Assembly: GCF_947507565.1 (NCBI RefSeq)
Contig: NC_089179.1
Span: forward strand, 2,807,747 to 2,871,746
DNA from: Oscarella lobularis
Taxonomy: Eukaryota; Porifera; Homoscleromorpha; Homosclerophorida; Oscarellidae
Reading direction: 5' to 3'
DNA length: 64,000 nucleotides
Position numbers and translations under genes: made by a program. How positions within the stretch are numbered: position 1 is the first letter of the stretch; each line of letters starts with the position of its first letter. Of the stretch, positions 1 to 11,416 are shown piece after piece. The notes beneath the pieces were generated by a model. It was not told the origin of the DNA, did not search any database, and was given only the letters and a program-made list of their open reading frames with translations.

Positions 1-395
1 TTAGTAAGTTGGCTGAAGAGGAAGATTTTGCAAGGTAGAATGAACATCAATTATTGCTGTTGCTTAGTGGAGCGCTTTTGATGTCTCTGCCGATGTTGGA
101 CGTGGAATTGTATGAACGCTGTGAAAGTCGTCCACACAATCAGCATTACCAAATGCCCGTCCTTTTCTGCTTCGTCCAGCCGAGCGTTTACCTCGAAAAG
201 GTGCCTTTGTGCATTTAATTTTATTTCAGAAACTTTAGAACGGATACCAGCGGTCCGTTGGCGCTCGATAGTTTTCTTCGATGCCTGCCAATAGTTTTTG
301 GATGGTCGCATATTCCCAGGCGTCTTCCACACTCTAAAGCTGCCACAGAACGCCCAGTCAGCGACAAATGAAGGCCGACATCATTAGAAAATGTT
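1..395 (-). pseudogene. DUF6589-like transposon-type protein, fragment
   Basis: The minus strand encodes two blocks that match the longer family member at 46952-50183. One begins NDVGLHLSLTGRSVAALECG (about 390-300); the other begins DDFHSVHTIPRPTSAETSKA (about 155-80). The matching blocks there are NDVGLHLALAGCSEAALECG and DDFHAIHTIQRPTSSETSTA. Between the blocks the frame shifts at least once, and a TAA interrupts the second block just after the LH that precedes a conserved Met. The copy runs off the left edge of the window. The family resembles the DUF6589 proteins that are abundant in sponges and cnidarians and are probably transposon-derived. That family name is from memory, while the homology between the two copies is directly visible. 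Confidence 0.6.
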
Positions 396-908
396 CTATT
401 TTGCTGATGAAGATAGTTTGATTAATATATGAGAGTCACTAATTTACGTACAGATTGCTAAGGTGGGCTAATCGATGGAGTTCTCCGACCACTCGACTGC
501 GCCGAAGGCCTGTTCTTCTTTGTGAGTCTACCGAGGCGGAGTAATGGCTTGTTATCGATTTTTCAATAATATTGAACAGCCCTGGCGAATTCCTCTTGCA
601 AAAAGACTCCATTTTGTCAGCATTATAGAGCTTTCTACGCTCAGGAACGTGCAGTCAATACACTTCTTGAAAAGACTTTATCAGTACGGGAAACGATTCT
701 AAAATTTATTCCAATGTATTTGAAAAACGCAGAGAAGCTGAAATACCTTTTTTAATTTTTGTTTTCTATTTTTAGGGTCGACGCTTCATTGCTGGATGCC
801 GTAAGTGAAATTTTATTATTTCTTACCCTTCTTCTGGCGTCTGACTATAGACAGCCGAATTATTTAGTTGTTTAGACGTCATTCCGCAACTGTTGTCGAT
901 TACGCATA

Positions 909-1770
909 CAGTGCACCCACGCATAATGCGACCGTCTTTAGAGCGCGCTAGCGTCCGCGTCGTTAGTCGCGCGTCATCGCCAATGACATCATTGGAATCC
1001 TCTATCCCGTAGCATTCCAATGATGTAGGGCACGTAGGCCTTCGACGAAGGGTGTAAATAGTGGTCACGTGCAGTACTCTGATTGGCTAGTAGCGTACGC
1101 GACCGTTAGGTTTCCTTGGTCACGCCCTAGCGCGTTACCACTAGTTCGAGACCGATTTTTCGTTTTTCTTCTATTACGGGGCGGATTTCTTTAGTATAGG
1201 ATTAGCTAAGAAACGGGCAGTACCAAAGTCAAGTGTACATATGCGTTTAACTGCCTTTTTTGGTGTGGAGACCTTGCGCACGCTCTAGCCACGCCCATGA
1301 CAACGAATAACTTCTAAACGAAGCGAAAGATTCGAAATCGCTTCGACCAATGTCAATTAAATTATGTTTTATTTCGTTTCGCGAGGGCGGCGAATCGCGA
1401 TTTGTAGCGTAGGCTCTAAGAAACTCTCTTAGCAACGATACTTCAGACCGTAATTGCAGACAAACGAAAAAACCAACTAAAAATCGCTTCGACCAATGCT
1501 AATAAAATATTAGGCCGGTGCGTTCCGAGGAAAGAAGTAGCTTAGTTGCTGACGGAACTTCGCCAGGAAACGACAAAACCTACTTTTGCCGTAACGTGAA
1601 GGATTACGCGACCACTATGCATGCGATCGACTAATCCTTCGACCGAATCTTAGATAAATGAATCTACTATCCTTTCGCATTAGCGAAAAGATAGTAATTC
1701 CTACTCATTTTGAATTTCGCGGTTAAGTCCGAGGGAGTGTCACGTGGGACACTTATGCGTGGGTGCACTG
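909..1770. mobile_element. MITE-like element with TA target duplication, mariner/pogo type
   Basis: An 18-bp perfect terminal inverted repeat, CAGTGCACCCACGCATAA, starts at 909 and is found inverted at 1753-1770. Each end is flanked by TA (907-908 and 1771-1772). TA duplication and a CAGT-type end are typical of Tc1/mariner/pogo non-autonomous elements. There is no transposase frame inside the 862 bp. The interior has a direct repeat (AAATCGCTTCGACCAATG at 1335 and 1481) and an imperfect hairpin around 1663-1698. Its TIR differs from both pogo-like elements elsewhere in the window. Confidence 0.7.
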
Positions 1771-1786
1771 TACAAACGGTTCGTCA

Positions 1787-1981
1787 TCAAAGCGGGCATG
1801 CTGAGATAGCGCTTGGCCATGCGAGAAAGTCGAGGAAATTTCTTTTCAGCATTTTTCCACAAGGAAAGAGGATCGGTAGAGCGTGGCTGGTTTTTTCTGC
1901 TAAATATTCTTGAAGCTCATCTGTTTCGGTAGAAGTTCCACCTGTTTCTTCAATACCAAGCAAAGCATCAAGTTTGGACAT
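1787..1981 (-). CDS. Possible uroporphyrinogen-III synthase exon
   Basis: This minus-strand reading frame opens after an acceptor-like TTAACAG. It carries a motif of the form ETGGTSTETDELQEYLAEKT, then ALPILFPCGKMLKRNFL. In uroporphyrinogen-III synthases (haem pathway), a G-N-A-E-x-L-A-E-Y segment followed by LPLLFPCG and a basic K/R-R-x-x-L sits in the middle of the protein. Only one exon is recognisable; I could not find neighbouring exons on either side, and the right end of the MITE lies 16 bp beyond it. It may be a gene fragment or a chance resemblance. A database search of this 60-residue stretch would decide. Confidence 0.25.
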   Translation of the reverse strand: MSKLDALLGIEETGGTSTETDELQEYLAEKTSHALPILFPCGKMLKRNFLDFLAWPSAISACPL

Positions 1982-2699
1982 CTGTTAATATCGGTAAGAA
2001 TATGGAAATATATATGCATCTAAACGACAGGGCGCATTGGGGAATTCTTTCGAAACGAAGTTATCAGTGCTTTTTACAAACACTTGGTTTGAGTCCCTCC
2101 CACCATCCTTTAGACAAATTGACGTCACGGATATAACGTAATCTTTAGAAAGACTATGGTGTACGTTTTGCATATCCATTTTTGATTACGTGTCATTAAT
2201 GTCGTTCTTCCAATAGGTGTTATACGTCTCTCGATGAACGGACCTCCTTAGCACCACGTGCCTTATGGACAAAATTGAGCTGTCGTTGCATTCCCGTGAC
2301 GACTGCAAAAAAAGGGATTGATGCCGTTCTACAGCAACATACGGTTCTAGAGGAGTATCTGAGAAGTCACTAATAGCTGTGGTAAGAATATTTTATTCAG
2401 AGGTTTTTTAGCTAACCCGTTCTTTTTAGAATCGTAGCAGGTCAATATATCACCCTTTTATACCAATGCTAGGCCCATTCCACATTTATCTAAATGCAGC
2501 TGAAAACTTTATGTCATTGTATCACCCCGTTCTTGAAACTAAATTTCATTGCCACTCTTTTTTCCTAAAAATAATATTCATTTTTCAGAACTTTTTAAGC
2601 ACCTCTTTGGAAAAGGAAAAGTTTTGCCACGTAAGCCGATATTTTAGCGGATTTTCATTCTCTTGGAGGCACTCTTTGGTGGCTGGCTTCTAATTAGAG

Positions 2700-3180
2700 A
2701 AGATGTTCTCAGAACATTCAGGCTCTGCAAAGATGTCGAGTATGCTCTTCTGCGATATTTGCTGGAAGATCGTGTGCCTCTACTTATTTTTCTTCTACTC
2801 AACTATCATCAGAGGAAGGCGTTACGAAGAATGGAAGAATGAAAGCTGGAAATGATTCACCTAAGCGTTATGTTTACAACGCTAAAACGAACTCAATAGA
2901 ACAAATCAATGATAGCTGCAAGAAGTGACTTCATGCACTATGAAGTTGTTACTCCTTGATGGCAAACGGTGTTTAATCATTTGAAAGTTTTTACAGAAAA
3001 GAAAGTCGAAATCTTTCACTCTATGCTAAGGAGGCAATGTCCCTCATGGGCAACTGCAAGTCAAATCGCCAAAGTTCTAAGTACTACTCCGACTTCTTGA
3101 AGAACTCTGTTCCATTTACCAAACGTCACTATTGACTTACAGATAGAAGATATCTTGGCAAAATAGCCGTTTAATATCTT
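2700..3180 (+). pseudogene. DUF6589-like family fragment
   Basis: The plus strand here encodes EKKVEIFHSMLRRQCPSWAT at about 2999-3058, nearly the same as EKKVEVFHSLLRMQCPSWAS in the larger minus-strand copy near 47700. Upstream, DFMHYEVVTP matches the DWLHYETVLP that precedes the motif in that copy. Several stops interrupt the segment and no frame extends beyond about 170 bp, so it is dead. Its orientation is opposite to the fragment at 1-395, so the two are either separate insertions or a rearranged copy. Confidence 0.55.
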
Positions 3181-4188
3181 GAAAATGCAAAATTATTGCA
3201 CGGAAAACGTAATGACCTTTTCTTGCCTTAATTAGAAAGTAACTTAGACGCATAAACGTGGCCAATAATCGATGAAAGCACGACCGTACAAGGAAAGTTT
3301 TCTAACGCAACGATGATTACTTTAGTCTGACAATTCAACTGTTTTTCTTTTTAATTTTAGATAAAGGTAAATTTCGAAACGTAATCCGGAAGACCTAATT
3401 CTTACTTTTTTAGGCGCTAAAGTGATAGACGTGTTTAATTAAGAAACCAATGATCTTGCATTTGTCTACCAAAAACTCTAAGCTATCTCTACAAAGCAAT
3501 TCTGATTTCGCAGCGCTTTGCCCAGTGGCGCGTAGTTTTTAGGCGAATTTATGCTTGTCTGTGCTTTAATCTGGAAGCTTTGCCTCCACAGTTTTCCCAT
3601 TTCTTCAATCTATACTACTAAGAGCACAAGTGCAAATTTCTAAACGCTACTTCGACCGCACGAAGCGCTTTTGCACCGCGTCGCCGCACGAGCACAATTT
3701 TCGAGGTCCGGCGGAGTGGTAACGCCGGTCGCTTTGTCGCGGCGCCCCGATCGGGGGATCGCGGTTGTCGCGGAGTGCGGATCGGGGAGTCGCTGGTGCG
3801 GCTCCTGCGCGCCTTTTTTTGGGTCGAACTCGCGTTCGCTTTTCGCGTGTGCGTTTGGCGCGTAGACCGCTCGCTTTCGCTCGCGATAGTCGTTTGCGCG
3901 AGATTCGCGAGCGATCTGTGGCGTAATTAGATTTCACTCGCAGAGGGTGTAGCCGGTTTACGCCCTCTTTTGCTTTCGCCTTTCCGCGCAACTGACCGTC
4001 GATTAAACAGTTACTATTTGCGAAGATGTATTTTCTCATTCGGTTTTTCGCGCAAAGGACGCTGTCGAGGACGTTTTCACGCCGTTTTGCGCGTTTTGCG
4101 GTTCGAGGGGCCGCAGGGGCAACTTCCGGGACGCGTCATCGGGGAAGACCATTGGTCAAATGACGATCACATGATTGCTGCTCGGTCT

Positions 4189-4480
4189 CTCATTGGCTTG
4201 CCACGCTGAGCCAATTTAGTTGCCTCGCGCACCCCCCTTCTCGCGACACTTTCCGCAATCGGTCCTCTGCTCGCGCTGTTCGCTCTGTTTCCTTTGCGAT
4301 TACTTCGAATTGCTCTTCGCATCCTTTTGCGACTCTCATTGGCTTCGCGCGGTGAGCCGATTTTGTTGCCTCGCGCGCACCGATCTGATCGACAGTTTTC
4401 GCAGCCGTCCTTTGTTGTTTCGCCGCCCGCTGCGTTGCGTTTGCGGCGTTCACGAATTGCTCGTCGTTTTCTTTTGCGAA
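4189..4480 (+). repeat. Two tandem copies of an about 144-bp unit in the Helitron leader
   Basis: The unit begins CTCTCATTGGCTT at 4189 and again at 4333, continuing through a shared GAGCCRATTTNGTTGCCTCGCG. The copies are clearly diverged. A partial third start (GCTCTCATTG) is at about 4540. The block lies about 300-600 bp upstream of the OB-fold gene start, so it could be promoter repeats, but no function is shown. The stretch 3609-4188 is GC-rich and has no gene I can support. Confidence 0.6.
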
Positions 4481-4797
4481 GCGACGGTGAGTTTGCGGCG
4501 CTGCTTCGCGACAATTTCGTTCGAACTCTTGATCGATAGAGCTCTCATTGCCTCTTTTTGTTTATCGCTGTTTTGCGAATCGCTTCTGATGTAAGTCGAT
4601 CGTTACTGCTGCGTTCGCCGTATATAGCTGATTCTTTTGCCAGCTACTGCTTCTCTTTTCGTCAGTTGATGAGGACGAACAGTTTGTTTCTTCTTTTTGT
4701 CTTTTACGCCAACGTATCGGTGAGCCCAACGACAGCCACTCGTAGTTGCTGTATCTAGAATTTTTGTTAGATCTCTGCGTCGACATTTTTTCAAGTC

Positions 4798-6196
4798 ATG
4801 TCGGCACAACACTCCCCTACGAAGTCGTCGCCGCGAAAGAGGCCGCGCCCGCAAGAATTCGATACTCTGTCTGATGTCTTCCCACAGCAAAGTGGTAAGC
4901 TACATCGTCTATTGCGATATACACGTATGTATTCTCCTTTTTAGGATATAAGGCGAGCGTTCACGGAGTAATCGAAGTTTTCTCGGGTCTCGAAGATTCA
5001 CCGGGCAAAAAATTTTTTGACGGTTATTTGGGAGACGAGTCGGGTCGAAAGCGGTTTGTCGGCTTCAGCCCCAAAAAAGCCGAAAAGATTCGCGATCTTG
5101 CGCAAAACGGTCGCCCAGTCAACTTTTCGTACGCCGTTGTTCAACCGTCACGTTCCGGAGACGACATGGAAGTCATGATAACAGATGGAACCGCCGTCTG
5201 GAGATCGCCTCGCGTCTTTTCGAACCAGACATCATTATCGATTGCCGCCAAGGATGCCGGACCGCAAAAGATTGTCCTCAGCCAACTCGACGGACTTCTA
5301 CCATACACGAAAGTCTTTTTTTCCGCCGGCATCGTTAACCTCCAATCTCCTACAGCTACGATGTCTGGAACACCCGTTCAAACGATTACGGTCGAGGACC
5401 CCACGGGAAAAGCCACTGTGAATCTGTGGGCGATCCACGTCAACACGGTCGAAATCGGACAGTGCTACGACTTCAGCGGTCTCATGGTAAAAGAGTTCGG
5501 CGGAGAAATCACGTTGACAACTCCGAAACACAACGCTCGCATTGAGCGCTCGAAAACCCCTGTCGAGGGAGTCCGCTTTTCCTACAAGAAGCCTGTTTCG
5601 GCTGCTGCAACAGTCGAGGGAGCAACGGTCGCCAGCGTCACAGATTTTTCGTCCCAATATGTCTGCGGGGATTGCCTGAACGGGCACATGACGGAATTGA
5701 AGGATGTGAAAGGTATCGGTCGATGCAACGCCTGTCCGACCGTCTCATCGTTAGCATCTTGCAAGCGCCTCGTCTCGGCTATTCTCAGCATAAACGTCAA
5801 CTCATTCAGGCTGCGTCTTCACGCAGAAGGCGACGCTTTGCGGAAGATGGCGAATACCGAATCCGAAGACGACGTGACACCGGTGAAACTGATCGATGCG
5901 AAACAGTTCACATTGACATACAACAATCAGTCAATGGTAAGACGATGTTTCTCATTTCATGCATTGCTGTAAGGCATTTTTAGACCGTTCTGAACGTTGT
6001 TCGCAATCCCGACGTCGAGATGCGATCACTGGAAAATCCTAAGCCGACTTCACCGAATCGTCCGAATCCTTCTCCGAATCCTGCAAATCCTTTGTCTGCG
6101 GCTGCTTTGCCGATATCGTCCAGCGATGAAGACAACTATTTGCCCGCTCTTGAAGAAGCGCTCAACGTTAGCGAAGGCGAAGGCGACGACGTGTGA
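4798..6196 (+). CDS. Helitron-encoded RPA-like single-strand DNA-binding protein (three exons)
   Basis: Exons 4798-4894, 4945-5936 and 5984-6196 are joined by two GT-AG introns of 50 and 47 bp in correct phase, giving 433 residues. The first ATG of the spliced frame is at 4798; frames that appear to start at 5028 begin at a Leu codon inside exon 2. The N-terminus is basic (RKRPRP). Residues about 150-220 read as an OB fold (TITVEDPTGKATVNLWAIHV). At about 250-275 a Cys4 zinc ribbon is visible (CGDC...CNAC), as in the C-terminal DNA-binding domain of RPA70. The tail is Pro/Asn-rich, then acidic. RPA-like genes are known in plant and some animal Helitrons, where the product would coat single-stranded transposition intermediates. 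No disabling mutation is visible. Confidence 0.8.
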
Positions 6197-6297
6197 CTTT
6201 TCGATAACCGTATAGTGTAATTGAGCTCGAGAGGCGCGTGACCGTAGTTTATGCTTTTTGCATGAGTAATTTCCGCGACCTCTTACGTGCAAGAGAA

Positions 6298-6303
6298 ATT
6301 AAA
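6298..6303 (+). terminator. Candidate polyadenylation signal of the OB-fold gene
   Basis: ATTAAA, a common variant of the polyadenylation hexamer, lies 102 bp after the TGA stop of the OB-fold gene. It is a short motif, so support is positional only. Confidence 0.35.
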
Positions 6304-6792
6304 GATGTGCATCAAATTTTTGCCATGTGCCTAAAACACGATGTCCCGTCAGTCACGTGATAGCGCCGCCATCTTGATCGCTTCTCCCGATATCTTCACG
6401 CTGCTTCTGAAAAGAATCGTATCCACCGAATCACATCGAAGAAAGCCTTACCTTTTTTTCGACATCTCCATTCGTTCGTTTTGCGCTGATCTCGAGCTTG
6501 CCGTCGTCATTCGGAACGTTTTCTCTACGAAACACTCGGCTCTCTGCGTTCGTTCGCCTTCTCCTGCAAACTCGCTCTTCAGCACGCCTTTCGTGTCGTC
6601 TGAGCAAGCAAATCGACTCGATTCTCGAGCGACATCGCCTTCAACGACGAATAGTCTCATTTCGAAGTTCGTTTTTTCTGATTTCTTTTCTGATCATAAT
6701 TCCCCCGTTTCTCTTAGTTTTGTTGCCCTGTTACTGGGTCACGATTACCAATATCACGATTTCGAGAGTATCACGAAGTCAAGAAAATCTTC

Positions 6793-9700
6793 ATGCCGCG
6801 GAAGCGAAAATATTCTTCAGAACCGCGCTCCGCTAAAAGGCGCCGTGCCTCCCACCACGCCTCCAGCATCGTTCCAACGCCTGCGGAGGACTCTTCATTG
6901 TCCACGTCTGCCACAATACACGAATATTCTCCACCCCTTTCCTCTCCAAGTTGCCTTCCACCCTCTTCAAGTTTTTCTCACGCACCCCTTTGTCCGCCTA
7001 TTCTACACGCGGAGCCTTCTTCTGAGGCGGCAGCTCCCTCTCACTCTCCCCCAAACCATGATACTCTCTCGCGCCCCTTGCCCCGACGACGTGTTCAAGA
7101 GCGAGCATCTCGCATCCAGTCAGCGAGAGGGAGCGCTTCTTCACACCAACGACGCAACCGCCGAACTTTCTCATTTTCCAAAGCGGCTTTCGCTTACGAC
7201 CCCGACCTTTCGTTTGACTTCGGAAACATAGGTGGCATGGACTACGCTTGCGAGCACTGCGGTGCCAAAAAATGGCTTCGCGAACCGCCATCCATGTGCT
7301 GTTCTAACGGAAAAGTCATTTTGCAACCACTTCCCCAACCACCGATTCTTCTGAAACGCCTTCTGTGCAATACTGATCCCCAATCTATCCGCTTTCGCTC
7401 TCATACTCGCGCGTACAATTCTTGCTTTCAGATGACTTCTTTTGGAGCGAAAAACATCGTTCGCTATCCCGGATACATGCCTACTTTTAAAATACAAGGA
7501 CAGTTGTATCATTCAGTAGGTTCAGTCACGCCACCCTCTCATCAACAACCCTGCTTCCTGCAAATTTACTTCATAGAGAATTATGAGCAACAGGCTCTCC
7601 GACGAGTGGCCGTTCAGTCCGACGCCGTTCGACATATCATCGATCGCACTCTGTTAGCGCAGTTACAGAGCATGCTGCACATTGTAAATCCTTAAATACG
7701 TGATTTCAAAACCGCGTTCGAAAAGGGGCTTATTAACGATAGCCATAAGATTGTCATTCGTGCTGACAAACGTCCCCCTGGTCAACATCCGCGAAGATAC
7801 AACGCCCCCAGCTGCTCCGAAATTGCCGCGTTACTAATCAATGAGAACGCGGGTCACAGAGACATTGTACTTCATGCTAAAGATGACAAAATCCATCTTG
7901 TCTCAGAAACAAACAGAGCATACGACTCCTGGCAATATGCTCTTTTGTTCCCTCGCGGAGAGGACGGTTACCACCTTGAAACGTATTTGTCCAATCCTCA
8001 AACAAAGCGCCCGACGTCGAAGAAAATGAGCCCACTTCAATTCTACGCTTATCGACTAATGCAAAGAGAGAACGAGTTCAACATTCTTCACCGAAGCGGA
8101 CCGCTTTCCCACCAGTTCATTGTTGACGCATACGCTAAAATCGAGTCCGAGAGACTCAGTTTTATTCGTTACAGTCAAGATACCCTACGCGTCGACAAGT
8201 ACTCTCGACTTCGTGATACGGTTCACCGAGCAGACGATGTTGAAAGCATAGGACGCACTGTCGTACTCCCATCCACCTTTACCGGTTCTCCTAGATACAT
8301 GCACGAACGCTTTCAGGATACAATGACTTACGTCAGAAAATTTGGAGCTCCTGACCTCTTCACTACCATGACATGCAATCCTCGATGCTCCGAAATTGAA
8401 AATGAACTTTTTGAAGGCCAATCTCCCGCCGACCGCCAAGACATCACAGCACGCGTATTCAAGCAAAAAGTCGAAAAACTAATGGACTTGATGGATCACA
8501 AAGAAATCTTCGGCAAAGTCCGTTGCCACGCTTATGCCATAGAGTGGCAAAAACGGGGCTTGCCTCATATACACTTGCTAACTTGGCTGTACGAAAATAT
8601 TCGACCCGATGATATTGACAAAATCATTTCAGCTGAACTACCCGATTCCGAAGCCGACCCCATCCTCTATGAACTGGTAAAAAAGCACATGGTCCACGGA
8701 CCATGTGGCGAACGGAACATGTCTTCCCCGTGCATGGAAAACGGCAGGTGCACAAAAAAGTATCCAAGAGACTTTGCCTCCGAAACCCAGACGGGAGAAA
8801 ACGGTTATCCTCTTTACAGACGTCGTTCTCCCGATCAGGGAGGTAACACCGCAGAACTAAGTCCGGGACGCACCGTCGACAACCGATGGATTGTTCCCTA
8901 CCACCCCTTTCTTCTTCGCACATTCAAATGCCACATCAACGTCGAAATCTCCAATTCCGTCAAAAGCGTCAAATACATTTGCAAATATGTACATAAAGGA
9001 CAAGATATGGCAGTCTTTGGCGTGCGACCGCAAGACACAAACGACGAAATTACCTGTTTCCAAGCAGCCAGGTACATCAGCACAAACGAAGCTGTCTGGA
9101 GAATATGCGCATTTCCCATTCACCATCACCACCCCGCTGTCCAAAAGCTGCACGTCCACTTAGAAAATGGCCAAAGGGTGACCTTTAATGCCGAAAATGC
9201 CGCTGATCAAGCAGAGCAACCTCCCAAAACCACTCTCACAGAATTCTTCGCGCTCTGCCAAAAGGACGCCTTTGCACGAACACTTCTATACGTGGCTGTA
9301 CCCAAATACTACACGTGGCAAAGCAAATCATGGCGCCGCCGGCAACGAGGACAGTGCGTCGAAGGATATCCGCTAATTTATGAATCCGACTGCCTCGGGC
9401 GAGTCTACACCGTTCATCCGAACGACACCGAATGCTACCACTTACGCCTTCTTCTCCACACTGTCCGAGGTCGGACCAGCTTCGAAGCATTGCGCACCTT
9501 CAATGAAACGGTGTATCCTACCTACCAAGAAGCCTGCAAGCACAGAGGACTCTTGGAAAGCGACGATCACTGGCACAATGCACTTACCGAAGCCGCAGTT
9601 TCCCAAATGCCACAAAATCTTCGTGACATGTTTGCCATCATGCTTCACATGTGCTCTGTCGCCGATCCTCCTGCATTGTGGGAAGCCCACAAAGAACCCA

Positions 9701-11340
9701 TGTCAGAGGATTTTCTGCATCGCCGACGACAACTGTTATCTCAAAACGACTTGCCTTTCTCCGACATCCTTTTCAACCAAGCGTTAATATACATTGAAGA
9801 CAAGCTCCTATCGTTTCCTAGCGGAAAGCCACTCTCTCACTACGGCATACAATCTCCCGACCGAAGTTCTCAAGGCATAGCAGATGACACTCCGCAAGAA
9901 ATATTAGCAAAACTGTCGTATAACCTTCGCGAAATGAACCACATTATTGAGACCAGGACCCCGACCCTTAGCCCCGACCAACACGAAGCCTACGATGCCA
10001 TTTGCTCCAATATCACAGAAACCGATCAGCCTTTGACGGGCCGAATCATATCTCTTGACGCGCCAGGGGGAACGGGAAAAACCTACCTTCTTAATCTTCT
10101 TCTCGCAAAAGTTCGAGCCTCGGGACAAATTGCACTTGCAGTGGCCTCTTCCGGAATTGCCGCCACTCTCCTTCAGGGGGGTAAAACGGCTCACTTTACT
10201 TTCAAATTACCACTAGACCTCTCCAAGGAAGACCACCCCTCCTGCAACATCGAAAGAGGCACAGTTAAAGCTCGACTTCTTCAACGCACTAAACTGATTG
10301 TCTGGGACGAATGCACTATGACCCATAGGCGCGCTCTTGAAGCTCTTGATCGCACGCTCCGCGACATTCGGCAAAATGACACTTTGATGGGCGGCCTCAC
10401 TCTTCTCTTAGCAGGCGACTTTCGTCAAACCCTCTCAATCGTGCCTAGAGGTACGCGTCTTGACCAATTATAGGCGTCTCTGAAAGCATCTAGAACACTC
10501 TGGCCAACCGTAAGAACCTTGCATCTCCGCACAAATATGAGAGTGCACCTCGAAAATGACGTTCTCGCAGGCCAATACGCCGACCTCTTTCTTCGAATAG
10601 GAAACGGTGAAATCCCAACAGACGAATGCAACTTTCTCGAAATTCCGTACGGAAATCCTATTTACTCTCCCGAACAACTTGAAAACGCCGTTTTTCCCGA
10701 CCTCGCCGCTAATTTCACCGACCAAAGCTGGCTATCGAAACGAGCAATTCTTGCACCTACAAACGATGCAATTGCGACAATTAACGACTCTCTTCTTGAC
10801 CAAATACCAACCGAACTTAAAGAATACCCCTCGATGGACACTCCAGTTGACGATGACGGAGCAGTACTTTTTCCCACAGAACTTCTTAATTCCCTTGACC
10901 CCCCTGGTTTTCCTCCGCATATACTACGTCTAAAGAAAGGTGTTCCCGTTATCCTTCTACGTAATCTCGATGCTCCTAAACTTTGCAACGGCACGAAGCT
11001 AATCATCCATGAACTTAGACACAATGTCATTGACGCCATTATCGCCCTTGGCCAGTACCAAGGACAACACGTCTTCATTTTTCGCATACCTCTCATTCCC
11101 ACTGACACCACAATACCCTTTAGACGACTGCAATTTCCTATTAGACTATCCTTTGCCATGACAATCAACAAAGCTCAAGGTCAAACTTTAAACATCGTAG
11201 GACTATCACTCCTAACTCACTGCTTTTCCCACGGACAATTCTATGTCGCCTGTTCCCGTGTCCATTCTCCTCACAATCTTTACGTCCTAACTCACGACAA
11301 CAAAACAAAGAATATTGTATACCACGAAATCTTTCACTGA
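6793..11340 (+). pseudogene. Helitron Rep/helicase with two in-frame stops
   Basis: One frame runs 1515 codons from ATG 6793 to TGA 11338, interrupted only by TAA at 7693 and TAG at 10471. The order is a Ser/Pro-rich N-terminus, a Cys-rich Helitron-like N domain (CEHCGAKKW...CC near 7250-7300), and the Rep nuclease with HUH motif GLPHIHLLTW (about 8558-8587) and two-Tyr block YICKYVHKG (about 8974-9000). The helicase follows: Walker A APGGTGKT (about 10060-10083), Walker B VWDEC (about 10300), LAGDFRQ, and Pif1-type TINKAQGQTL and YVACSRV at the end. Rep nicks and joins DNA ends and the Pif1-like helicase unwinds for rolling-circle transposition. The stops separate the N domain from Rep and cut the last 289 codons from the helicase. 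Confidence 0.9.
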
Positions 11341-11383
11341 ATTCCTCCGACCTCTGTAACATTACAACTTATACGTCACCAGA

Positions 11384-11416
11384 AATACCCGGCGTAGCCG
11401 GGTATTAGACAGCTAG
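11384..11416 (+). terminator. Helitron 3' terminal hairpin and CTAG end
   Basis: AATACCCGGC and GCCGGGTATT form a perfect 10-bp stem around a GTA loop (11384-11406), followed by AGACAG and CTAG. In Helitrons this hairpin acts as the transposition terminator just before the CTRR end. The next base is T, the host side of the insertion site. Confidence 0.9.

Larger units (their letters stand above)
3609..11416 (+). mobile_element. Helitron, both termini visible
   Basis: The 5' end TCTATACTACTAAGAGC (3609) follows a host A, and the 3' end is CTAG (11413-11416) followed by a host T, the expected A|T insertion of a Helitron. A perfect 10-bp stem with a 3-nt loop lies 6 bp before CTAG, the hallmark subterminal hairpin. 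No target duplication or TIR is seen, as expected for rolling-circle insertion. Length is 7808 bp. It carries, in order, a non-coding leader with tandem repeats, a three-exon OB-fold gene (4798-6196) and a Rep/helicase frame (6793-11340). The Rep/helicase has two nonsense codons, so the copy is probably non-autonomous now but young, as there is no frameshift over 4.5 kb. Confidence 0.9.

Noticed and set aside
3647-4594. Several open frames of 80-130 codons in the Helitron leader
   Set aside because: Low-complexity Arg/Phe/Cys-rich readings of GC-rich repeats on both strands; no motif.
6341-7231. 296-codon plus-strand frame ahead of the Helitron Rep
   Set aside because: It overlaps the Rep N-terminal frame in another phase and has Ser/Phe/Leu-rich sequence without motifs.
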